A stretch of 6,248 nucleotides of DNA from an uncultured Parvularculaceae bacterium. GTDB lineage: Bacteria; Pseudomonadota; Alphaproteobacteria; Caulobacterales; Parvularculaceae. Location of the stretch: contig CAMYNO010000363.1 of NCBI GenBank assembly GCA_947259815.1, positions 1 to 6,248 on the forward strand, written 5' to 3'. The notes below the pieces were generated by a model, which saw nothing but the letters and a program-made list of their open reading frames with translations, ran no database searches and was not told the DNA's origin. The position numbers were made by a program, and so were the translations under genes. The stretch's first letter is position 1. Every line of letters begins with the position of its first letter. Shown here in pieces: positions 1 to 6,248 of this stretch.

Positions 1-666
1 CGCGGCCGGCGAAAATCTCCCTCACGCGCCGCCTTGCTTGAAGCCATCGATTTGTTATCCCGTTGGAGCGCCGCCGGCCTTGCCGTCATATCCGGCGTCG
101 GTATTTATCTTTCGGTTACAGTTGGACGCGTTTATCCGACGCGCGCGGCGGCATGGACGCTTATGCTACTCGCCGCCGTCTTCGTTTGCAGAAAATTACA
201 ATTACAGTTTCGTTCAGGTGCGGAAATCGCGGCGCGCCCGTTTCGATGGCGCGCCTCCTTTGCCTCATGCCTTGCGGTCCTTGGCGTTTGCTTCGCAAGC
301 GCACCGATCCTGCTGGCGCCGGTTGATGCCGCACCGGCCCTGGCGGCGCAGACCGCAGTACTCACATTGATCGGATCTTTTTGCGCCGCAATATTTTTTA
401 GCGCGCATCTTTATAGTGCAGCCGCGGTCGCAATTCCGGGCGCGATGTTTCCCTTGCTCGCCGCGTGGCGCAGCGGCGACGCCGGCGCGGCGCTCTATGC
501 GGGGCTTGCCGGCGCCACCGGCGTTGCCCTTGTCGTTGTATTCCAATACGCAATTGCCAAGCGCCTCTCACTTCGCCATCCGCGCGCTTCATTCATTCGT
601 TCGGAAATCTCCGGCTCAAGCGAATATCACGATTGTGCGCCTGCTAATGATCGGCAATCCGCCTAG
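1..666 (+). CDS. Six-helix integral membrane protein of unknown function, probably 5'-partial
   Basis: I do not recognise this protein as a named family. The frame is open from the first base to the TAG at 664-666. The first possible start inside it is a TTG at 34, which has no Shine-Dalgarno sequence, so the true start probably lies left of the window. Counting from that TTG (210 residues), six hydrophobic segments lie near residues 11-31, 39-53, 74-96, 103-123, 125-144 and 151-175. Basic loops (CRK at 52-54, RWR at 71-73, KR at 176-177) suggest inner-membrane insertion. A polar tail of about 35 residues follows and has no recognisable domain. The general pattern (paired helices, a basic loop followed by Trp-Arg, then a Pro-containing helix near 135-140) resembles the membrane sensor modules found at the N-termini of some GGDEF/EAL proteins and histidine kinases. 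No output domain follows in any forward frame. The gene lies 113 bases ahead of the dehydrogenase on the same strand. Coding status is likely from the hydrophobic periodicity and lack of stops; function is unknown. Confidence 0.68.
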   Translation, partial: RGRRKSPSRAALLEAIDLLSRWSAAGLAVISGVGIYLSVTVGRVYPTRAAAWTLMLLAAVFVCRKLQLQFRSGAEIAARPFRWRASFASCLAVLGVCFASAPILLAPVDAAPALAAQTAVLTLIGSFCAAIFFSAHLYSAAAVAIPGAMFPLLAAWRSGDAGAALYAGLAGATGVALVVVFQYAIAKRLSLRHPRASFIRSEISGSSEYHDCAPANDRQSA

Positions 667-768
667 GGCGACGCGCCGAACAGACAGGGCAAATTTTCCT
701 TCAATTCGTTAGACTTTGTCAGCGCGTTCACGCTATGACGGCGAGAATTAGCGCAACCTTTTCTGAAC

Positions 769-772
769 GAGG
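769..772 (+). promoter_or_regulatory. Shine-Dalgarno sequence that sets the dehydrogenase start
   Basis: GAGG lies seven bases before the ATG at 780, a normal spacing for a bacterial ribosome binding site. The alternative in-frame ATG at 735 is preceded by a pyrimidine- and GC-mixed stretch with no purine-rich motif. This favours 780 as the start of the dehydrogenase. The call rests on the motif alone. Confidence 0.6.
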
Positions 773-779
773 CGGGGCA

Positions 780-3700
780 ATGCCAGAGGGCTTCCTGACC
801 GAGATTGACGACGAAATTCTTGTCAATGTCATAGCTGCTGCAAAATCCAACAAGGTCGGCGATTTCGACGCCAAGGGCGAACCGGAAAAACCTTACGCGC
901 GATATCTTGAACAGCTTGTGCGTTACGCTACCGGCGAGGATGCGATCTGGGATGACCCGGCCGCATTGCTGCTGCGCGCCGGTCGCGTCTGGACCCACGC
1001 AGAGACGCGTCAAGCAAACGAAAACAAGATTTCGCTTCGCGTGGAAGGCGGCGCGGAATGGTCGGACCGGCGTCTTGTTCTCGATATCGTTACAGACGAC
1101 AAACCGTTTCTCGTCGATTCAATTTCAGCGGCGCTGTCCGAGGCCGGAAAGCCTGTATCGTTTTTCTCCAACGCCGTGATCGACATCAAGCGCGATGCAA
1201 AAGGCCAACGCATCTACAGCGGACAGGCAAAGTCCGTTCGCGAATCCATGGTCCATGCGGAAATGGACCCGCCGGTTAACGAGTCGGAAATTGATCAGCT
1301 TACCGAAGAACTCCGCCGCGTTCTCGATGACGTCGCCGCTGCGGTCACTGACTGGGAGCCGATGCGCGCGCGCCTCGCATCGTGTATTTCCCAGCTCGAA
1401 AAAACACGCATTACCGGCATCGCCAGGGACGATCAGCGCGAAGCAATCGATTTCCTGAAATGGCTGTGGGACAATCGTTTTGCCTTTCTCGGCGTTCGCG
1501 CATTTACCTATAGTAATGAAGGCGAGATTCGCTTCGAGGCGGATAGCGATAAAGACCTTGGTATATTCAAAAGCGCCGACCGGTCCGTGCTTCGCTCAAC
1601 CTACACGCCAAGCGGCGAGGTTTCGCCTGCTGTAAGGGATTTCCTCTCATCAAACGAACCGATTGTCATCACGAAATCCAGCTCGCAATCTATGGTCCAT
1701 CGCCGCGTCTATATGGACTATGTCGGCGTTAAAACCTATTCGCCCGACGGCGCGGTCATCGGCGAAGAGTTGTTTGTCGGCTTGTTCACCGCCGACGCTT
1801 ACAATCGTCCGGCGACCGATATTCCGCTTATCCGCGCGAAAGTGCATGCGGTGCTTGATACAACGTCGTTTGACCGCGGCGGGCACAACGAAAAAGCGCT
1901 CAGCAATATTCTGGAAACCTTCCCGCGCGACGAGTTGTTTCAAATCGACGTCGATACACTGCGCCAGACATGCCTTGGGGTTTTGCGCCTGTTTAAACGG
2001 CCACGTGCAAAACTGTTCCTGCGGCGCGACCGTTTCGATCGAACCATCTCTGCGCTCGCCTTTATTCCGCGCGACCGGTTCAACTCCGATATACGAAGCC
2101 AGATCGGCGACTTGCTCGCATCAACCTTTGAAGGCCGGGTCGTCAGCTTTTCGCCATTCTTTGGCGACGCAGCGCTCGTTCGTGTGCATTTCATAATCGC
2201 TATCGAACCCTCCGCTCCCGAAGGACCGGGCGTGCGCGCATTGACGACGGAAATCCGTAAAATCTGCCGGAACTGGACAGACGACTTACTGGAAGCATTG
2301 CGCCGCGCCCATGACGGAGCGCTGCCGGTCGCGCTCTATAACAAATACGAACACGCATTCGGCGCCGGCTATATAGAGCAGGCGGAAATCGCCGATGCAT
2401 TGCGCGATATCGGCATGCTCGAACAACTCGATCAGCGCACCGCACTCGTACGGGCTTATCGCAAGCCGGGAGATGCACCGCATACGGTGCGCCTGAAAAT
2501 TTACCGTAACGGCGGACCGTTTCCGTTATCACGACTGATCCCGACAATCGAGAACATGGGATTAAGCGTCATACAGGAAGGCGGCCACGAAATATCGCCG
2601 GCCGGCGGGAATCGGGAAGGCATGTGGATACATGACTTCTATGCGGAACAACAAAACCAGCTTCGCGTCGATCTCGACGACGTCCGCGCTGAATTTGAAG
2701 CCGCCATGCTTGCCGTGCTTGACGGGCAGACAGAGGACGACCGCTTTAACGCTCTCGTGCTGACTGCCGGCGTCACCTGGCGAGAAGCGTGGATATTAAG
2801 AGCGGCGGCAAAATATCATATACAGGCCGGGGTTTCCTATTCTCAAAGCTATATGGAAGACGCCCTGCTCAATCATCCGGCGATTGCTCGCGGCCTCATT
2901 TCCGCATTTCATGCACGCTTTAATCCCGCCGGCGCCAGTTCGGCCGCCGAGCGAGAAGCAGATGCGAGCGCCGCGGCCAATAACGTGCTTGAGGCGCTGA
3001 ACGATGTCCAAAGCCTCGCCGAGGACCGGATTTTCCGCCGCTTTGTGAATTTGTTTTCGTCAGTGTTGCGGACAAATTATTATCAGACAACAGACGATCA
3101 AGGCTGCAAGCCATATATTTCCTTCAAGATCGACAGCTCGGCGATTGACGAATTGCCGGAGCCGCGCCCCTATCGTGAAATCTTCGTCAGCGGCCCGCGC
3201 GTTGACGGTGTTCACCTTCGTTTCGGCCCGATTGCCCGCGGCGGCCTTCGCTGGTCGGATCGGCGCGAGGATTTCCGCACTGAAATTCTCGGTCTCGTCA
3301 AAGCGCAACGGGTGAAGAACGCCGTTATCGTACCCAATGGGTCGAAGGGCGGTTTTTATTCCAAACAGTTGCCGCAAACCGGCGATCGGAACGCCGTCTA
3401 TGAGGAAGGGCGCGAGGCGTACAAGCTCTTCATCCGCGGCCTTCTCGACCTGACAGATAACATCGTTAAGGGCGAAATCATCCGCCCCCGGAATATGGTC
3501 TTGTGGGACGATCCTGATCCCTATCTCGTCGTCGCCGCCGACAAGGGCACGGCCGCTTTCTCCGATACGGCCAACGCCATTTCGGAAGAGTACGGATTTT
3601 GGCTAGGTGATGCGTTCGCCTCCGGCGGTTCCGCCGGTTACGACCACAAGGTCATGGGCATCACCGCGCGCGGCGCCTGGGAAGCGGTCAAACGACACTT

Positions 3701-5672
3701 CCGCGAAATGGGCAAGGACATCCAGAGCGAGCCGTTCACCGCCGCCGGCGTCGGCGATATGTCCGGCGATGTCTTCGGCAACGGCATGTTGTTATCCAAA
3801 CAGACCAGGCTGATCGCCGCCTTTGACCATCGCGACATCTTTATCGACCCCGACCCGGATCCGGCGAAATCCTATGCGGAGCGCAAACGGCTGTTCGGTC
3901 TCGCGCGAAGTTCCTGGGCCGACTATGACGCCAAGCTGATTTCCAAAGGCGGCGGCGTGTTCTCGCGCGCGGCGAAGTCAATTCCGGTATCGCCGGAAAT
4001 GCGCGCGCTTTTGAATATTTCAGACGAAAAGCTGGCGCCGAATGATTTAATTCGCGCCATTTTAAAAGCGCCGGTAGAATTGTTCTGGCTGGGCGGCATC
4101 GGCACCTATTTCAAAGCCGAGTCTGAAGAGAACTGGCGCGTCGGCGACCGCACGAACGATCCCTTGCGCATTAATGCAAAAGAGGCCGGCGCCAAGGTCA
4201 TTGGCGAAGGCGCCAATCTTGGCCTGACGCAACTAGGCCGGATCGAATTTGCCCGCGCGGGCGGGCGCATCAACACCGATGCTATCGACAACTCAGCCGG
4301 CGTTGATTCCTCTGACCACGAAGTCAATATCAAGATCCTGCTTTCCTCCGCGATTGAGCAGGCGGAACTGAAGCCCGAGGATCGCAACGATCTTCTCGCC
4401 TCAATGACAGAAGACGTTGCAAAACATGTGTTGCGGCATAATTACGACCAGACCCGCGCCGTCACCTTCATGGAGAGCACCGCCGGGCGTGATGTCGATA
4501 TCCATACGCGGCTTATGTCGACGATGGAACGCGCCGGGCGTCTTGATCGCGCGGTCGAATATCTTCCGAGTAATGACGAAGCGTTTGCCCTTCGCCAGCA
4601 AGGGCTCGGCCTGTCCCGGCCGGAACTGTCGGTCCTGCTCGCCTATGCAAAACTCTGGGTCTTCGATGCGCTTGTCGATTCGCAGGCGCCGGACGATCCG
4701 GTCTATGAACGCGAACTCTTCGCCTATTTTCCCGAAGCGCTGCATGGCTTCACAAAGCCGATTGTTTCGCATCAGCTTCGCCGTGAAATTATTGCGACCC
4801 GTGTTTCCAATGAAATCATGGACACCTGCGGGGTCGCATTTCTCCAGCGCACGATTGAAATGACCGGCGGCGACTTCCCGGCAATGGCGCTTGCTTATGA
4901 AACCGCCCGCGGCGTCTATGAGCTTGCCGAATTCGGCGACGCTATTAATCGGCTGGACAACAAGGCGCCGGCGAATTTGCAAATCGAGCTATATCGCGAA
5001 GCGTCTTACCTGCTGCGTGAGCAAGTGTTCCATCTGCTCAATGACCCGAACTTCGAAGAGACGGTCGAAAGTCATGGCGTCAAGTCGATCGTGCAACGCT
5101 ATCGAACGCCGGTGAAAGAGCTGAAAAAATCCCTGCCAAACATACTTGGCGCGGATGACAGCGCGGCCCTGGCGGAGCGTATCGAGAAATGGCGCGCTGG
5201 CGGCGCGACAGCGGCGCTCGCCAAGGAAGCGGCGTCCCTTCCACTCCTCGAACATGCGTTTGATATTGTCGATCTCGGCAGTGAAGCCGGCTGGTCGAAT
5301 CCCGGCGTCGGGGCGCTCTATTTCGCGGTAGGGCGCGAATATTATTTCGACGCCTTGCGCAACAAGGCCCATAATGAACCGCCTGCGGATCACTTTGATC
5401 GCATTTCGGTAAGACAGTTTGCTGAAGACCTTGGCGGACTGCAGCGGGCGTTGACGAAAAAGATTATCGAGTTTGTCGGTAATGAGCCCAAGGGTGCGCC
5501 CGGCGGGTGGGCCGGCGCCGTTCTCGCCCGTTGGGATGAATGTTCGGACGAACGGGTCGCGGCCTTCCATAATTCCGTCGGCGAACTCGATCTCGCCGGG
5601 CCGGCGAGCGTCGGAAAATTCGCGCTCTTTTCCAAACGCGTCGGCGCGCTGATCGACGACCGCCGCGTATAA
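780..5672 (+). CDS. gdhZ: NAD-specific glutamate dehydrogenase, large (180-kDa) class
   Basis: This cytoplasmic enzyme oxidises L-glutamate with NAD+ to 2-oxoglutarate, ammonium and NADH (EC 1.4.1.2), mainly for glutamate catabolism. At 1630 residues it matches the usual 1600-1650 of the class (GdhB in Pseudomonas, GdhZ in Caulobacter). The N-terminal half carries the regulatory ACT-like region with family signatures DDKPFLVDS (residues 106-114), a FLKWLWDN...FLGVR block (225-240) and the MDYVGVK...LFTADAY block (312-341). The catalytic region contains ARGGLRWSD (819-827), lysines at 841 and 846, and the SKGGF lysine at 856. By analogy with smaller GDHs, K856 should be the catalytic lysine and D921 in AADKGTA the catalytic aspartate. 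The nucleotide-binding fold has the Gly-rich GDMSGDVFGNG (992-1002), then EGANLGLT (1143-1150) and the DNSAGVD...HEVNIK block (1170-1185). The remainder, to 1630, is a mostly helical C-terminal domain. The frame is intact, with no frameshift or missing motif. An ATG at 735 would add 15 residues but lacks a ribosome binding site. Its 3' end converges on purH. Confidence 0.97.
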   Translation: MPEGFLTEIDDEILVNVIAAAKSNKVGDFDAKGEPEKPYARYLEQLVRYATGEDAIWDDPAALLLRAGRVWTHAETRQANENKISLRVEGGAEWSDRRLVLDIVTDDKPFLVDSISAALSEAGKPVSFFSNAVIDIKRDAKGQRIYSGQAKSVRESMVHAEMDPPVNESEIDQLTEELRRVLDDVAAAVTDWEPMRARLASCISQLEKTRITGIARDDQREAIDFLKWLWDNRFAFLGVRAFTYSNEGEIRFEADSDKDLGIFKSADRSVLRSTYTPSGEVSPAVRDFLSSNEPIVITKSSSQSMVHRRVYMDYVGVKTYSPDGAVIGEELFVGLFTADAYNRPATDIPLIRAKVHAVLDTTSFDRGGHNEKALSNILETFPRDELFQIDVDTLRQTCLGVLRLFKRPRAKLFLRRDRFDRTISALAFIPRDRFNSDIRSQIGDLLASTFEGRVVSFSPFFGDAALVRVHFIIAIEPSAPEGPGVRALTTEIRKICRNWTDDLLEALRRAHDGALPVALYNKYEHAFGAGYIEQAEIADALRDIGMLEQLDQRTALVRAYRKPGDAPHTVRLKIYRNGGPFPLSRLIPTIENMGLSVIQEGGHEISPAGGNREGMWIHDFYAEQQNQLRVDLDDVRAEFEAAMLAVLDGQTEDDRFNALVLTAGVTWREAWILRAAAKYHIQAGVSYSQSYMEDALLNHPAIARGLISAFHARFNPAGASSAAEREADASAAANNVLEALNDVQSLAEDRIFRRFVNLFSSVLRTNYYQTTDDQGCKPYISFKIDSSAIDELPEPRPYREIFVSGPRVDGVHLRFGPIARGGLRWSDRREDFRTEILGLVKAQRVKNAVIVPNGSKGGFYSKQLPQTGDRNAVYEEGREAYKLFIRGLLDLTDNIVKGEIIRPRNMVLWDDPDPYLVVAADKGTAAFSDTANAISEEYGFWLGDAFASGGSAGYDHKVMGITARGAWEAVKRHFREMGKDIQSEPFTAAGVGDMSGDVFGNGMLLSKQTRLIAAFDHRDIFIDPDPDPAKSYAERKRLFGLARSSWADYDAKLISKGGGVFSRAAKSIPVSPEMRALLNISDEKLAPNDLIRAILKAPVELFWLGGIGTYFKAESEENWRVGDRTNDPLRINAKEAGAKVIGEGANLGLTQLGRIEFARAGGRINTDAIDNSAGVDSSDHEVNIKILLSSAIEQAELKPEDRNDLLASMTEDVAKHVLRHNYDQTRAVTFMESTAGRDVDIHTRLMSTMERAGRLDRAVEYLPSNDEAFALRQQGLGLSRPELSVLLAYAKLWVFDALVDSQAPDDPVYERELFAYFPEALHGFTKPIVSHQLRREIIATRVSNEIMDTCGVAFLQRTIEMTGGDFPAMALAYETARGVYELAEFGDAINRLDNKAPANLQIELYREASYLLREQVFHLLNDPNFEETVESHGVKSIVQRYRTPVKELKKSLPNILGADDSAALAERIEKWRAGGATAALAKEAASLPLLEHAFDIVDLGSEAGWSNPGVGALYFAVGREYYFDALRNKAHNEPPADHFDRISVRQFAEDLGGLQRALTKKIIEFVGNEPKGAPGGWAGAVLARWDECSDERVAAFHNSVGELDLAGPASVGKFALFSKRVGALIDDRRV

Positions 5673-5695
5673 TCGCGTCAGTACAATACGCGATT
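5671..5695 (+). terminator. Stem-loop starting on the gdhZ stop codon (possible terminator)
   Basis: AATCGCGT (5671-5678) and ACGCGATT (5688-5695) form a perfect 8-base-pair stem with a 9-base loop. The left arm includes the last two bases of the TAA stop codon. No T-run follows on the + strand, so it is not a canonical intrinsic terminator. It could act with the larger palindrome just downstream, protect the mRNA 3' end, or be chance. The pairing is directly visible; the role is inferred. Confidence 0.4.
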
Positions 5696-5697
5696 GC

Positions 5698-5820
5698 TCT
5701 GCATCACTTCATCCTGCGGGACCATATTCCTTCGTCCTTCGAGACACTCCGCCGGAGCAAGTCCGGCTTCGCCCTCAGGATGAAGGAATATGGTCGTCTC
5801 GAAGGGCGGGGTGATGCAGA
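5698..5820. repeat. Complex nested palindromic intergenic element
   Basis: This 123-base element fills most of the space between the two convergent genes. Its ends are perfect 10-base inverted repeats, TCTGCATCAC (5698-5707) and GTGATGCAGA (5811-5820). Inside these, GACCATATTCCTTC (5720-5733) pairs perfectly over 14 bases with 5782-5795. A small hairpin, GCCGGA (5751-5756) with TCCGGC (5762-5767), sits at the centre. Two further pairs compete with these stems: CTTCATCCTG (5707-5716) with 5776-5785, and CCTTCGAGAC (5736-5745) with 5796-5805. The CCTTCG...GAGAC and CAGGATGAAGG modules are, from memory, typical of abundant palindromic repeats between genes of alphaproteobacteria. It encodes no protein and has no obvious target-site duplication. 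It may serve as a bidirectional transcript end, though that is inference. Confidence 0.85.
5720..5795. repeat. Inner palindromic unit of the nested element
   Basis: This 76-base unit has 14-base perfect terminal inverted repeats. From its left end it reads CCTTCGTCCTTCGAGAC, a variable hairpin, then CCTCAGGATGAAGG at the right. It looks like one complete copy of the repeat family. The sequences directly outside (CTTCATCCTG on the left, GTCTCGAAGGG on the right) look like the two ends of another copy in the opposite orientation. The unit boundaries are therefore inferred from the inverted repeats. Confidence 0.6.
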
Positions 5821-5837
5821 CTAATCCGCGTCTTGTG

Positions 5838-6248
5838 CTAATGCCGGAAGTGCCGCATGCCGGTAAAGACCATGGCTAGTCCGGCTTCGTCAGCGGCGGC
5901 AATCACCTCATCGTCACGAATGGAGCCGCCGGGCTGAATAACCGCCTTCGCCCCCGCTTCCGCCGCCGCCAGCAGTCCATCCGCAAACGGAAAGAATGCG
6001 TCCGAGGCGACAACCGAGCCTTGGGTCAATGGCGCCGATGCACCACATGCCTGCGCCGCATCATCGGCTTTACGCGCGGCGATGCGGCTTGAATCGAGGC
6101 GGCTCATCTGCCCTGCCCCGACGCCAACCGTCGCGCCATCCTTGGCGTAGACAATTGCATTCGACTTTACATGCTTGGCGACACGAAACGCGAACAGCAT
6201 GTCGGCAATTTCCCCTGCCGCCGGCTGGCGTTTGGTCACGATTTTAAG
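5838..6248 (-). CDS. purH: Bifunctional AICAR transformylase/IMP cyclohydrolase PurH, C-terminal part
   Basis: PurH carries out the last two steps of de novo purine synthesis in the cytoplasm: formylation of AICAR using 10-formyl-tetrahydrofolate, then ring closure to IMP. The window holds the last 136 codons and the TAG stop (5838-5840 on the forward strand). The frame is open to the right edge, so roughly the first three quarters, including the whole cyclohydrolase domain and the transformylase KH motif, are outside. What is present is the end of the transformylase domain: [14 protein letters not shown] (around 6138-6176), the GAGQMSR substrate-pocket stretch, [10 protein letters not shown] (5976-6005), [11 protein letters not shown] (5904-5936) and the family's characteristic C-terminus [11 protein letters not shown]. 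An internal GTG near 6239 is an ordinary valine, not a start. No frameshift or unusual residue is seen. The gene converges on gdhZ with 165 bases between the stops. Confidence 0.97.
   Translation of the reverse strand, partial: LKIVTKRQPAAGEIADMLFAFRVAKHVKSNAIVYAKDGATVGVGAGQMSRLDSSRIAARKADDAAQACGASAPLTQGSVVASDAFFPFADGLLAAAEAGAKAVIQPGGSIRDDEVIAAADEAGLAMVFTGMRHFRH

Noticed and set aside
667..779. A possible sigma-70 promoter for gdhZ, with TTGTCA at 716-721 as the -35.
   Set aside because: No acceptable -10 hexamer lies 16-18 bases downstream, and AT-rich pieces nearby do not pair at proper spacing. Expression may come from the upstream gene or an unrecognised promoter.
1663..2196. A 177-residue + strand frame overlapping gdhZ in a different phase.
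   Set aside because: The sequence is Ser/Arg-rich and low in structure, typical of an out-of-frame reading, while the gdhZ frame here carries conserved family motifs.
4401..4982. A 193-residue open frame on the - strand inside gdhZ.
   Set aside because: It lies wholly opposite a confidently identified gene, has no recognisable domain, and is expected from codon bias in GC-rich coding sequence.
4989..5570. A second 193-residue open frame on the - strand near the 3' end of gdhZ.
   Set aside because: It is another antisense shadow of gdhZ with no family resemblance. Its equal length to the previous frame is coincidental.
5698..5820. The palindrome as an insertion sequence or MITE with target-site duplication.
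   Set aside because: It encodes no transposase, and the bases flanking the outer 10-base repeats show no convincing direct duplication. It is better described as a palindromic intergenic repeat.
6237..6239. A GTG as the start of a short - strand gene.
   Set aside because: The frame continues to the window edge with PurH-like residues (LKIVTKR), so this is an internal valine of a truncated purH.
5996..6247. A + strand frame opposite purH.
   Set aside because: It is antisense to the clearly recognisable PurH C-terminus and consists of an Arg/His/Pro-rich shadow translation.

Overview
The window looks like an ordinary chromosomal stretch of an alphaproteobacterium. The evidence is the moderately GC-rich composition, the very large 180-kDa-class NAD-glutamate dehydrogenase, an alphaproteobacterial-looking PurH C-terminus, and an intergenic palindrome of the 'CCTTCGTCCTTCGAGAC ... 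CCTCAGGATGAAGG' type that I recall as widespread in alphaproteobacterial genomes. I cannot name the genus from sequence alone; a marine Parvularculales- or Hyphomonadaceae-like lineage is only a guess.

Layout: (1) Positions 1-666, + strand, hold the 3' part, or nearly all, of a six-helix integral membrane protein of unknown function. Its frame is open to the left edge. (2) A 113-base gap (667-779) carries no convincing promoter but has a good Shine-Dalgarno sequence just before position 780. (3) Positions 780-5672, + strand, hold one uninterrupted gene for the large NAD-specific glutamate dehydrogenase (GdhZ/GdhB type, about 1630 residues), which fills roughly 80% of the window. (4) The 165-base gap 5673-5837 is almost entirely palindromic: a short stem-loop starts on the gdh stop codon, followed by a 123-base complex inverted repeat. 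(5) Positions 5838-6248, - strand, hold the last 136 codons of purH, which runs off the right edge.

Functionally, the dehydrogenase deaminates glutamate to 2-oxoglutarate and ammonia, feeding amino-acid carbon into the TCA cycle. PurH performs the last two steps of IMP synthesis. The two genes converge and share only the palindromic spacer, so they are not an operon. No mobile gene, CRISPR array, RNA gene, toxin-antitoxin pair or defence system is visible. The only structure the genes do not explain is the spacer palindrome. It reads best as two copies of one repeat family nested in opposite orientations. I found no credible evidence of an undescribed biological system here.
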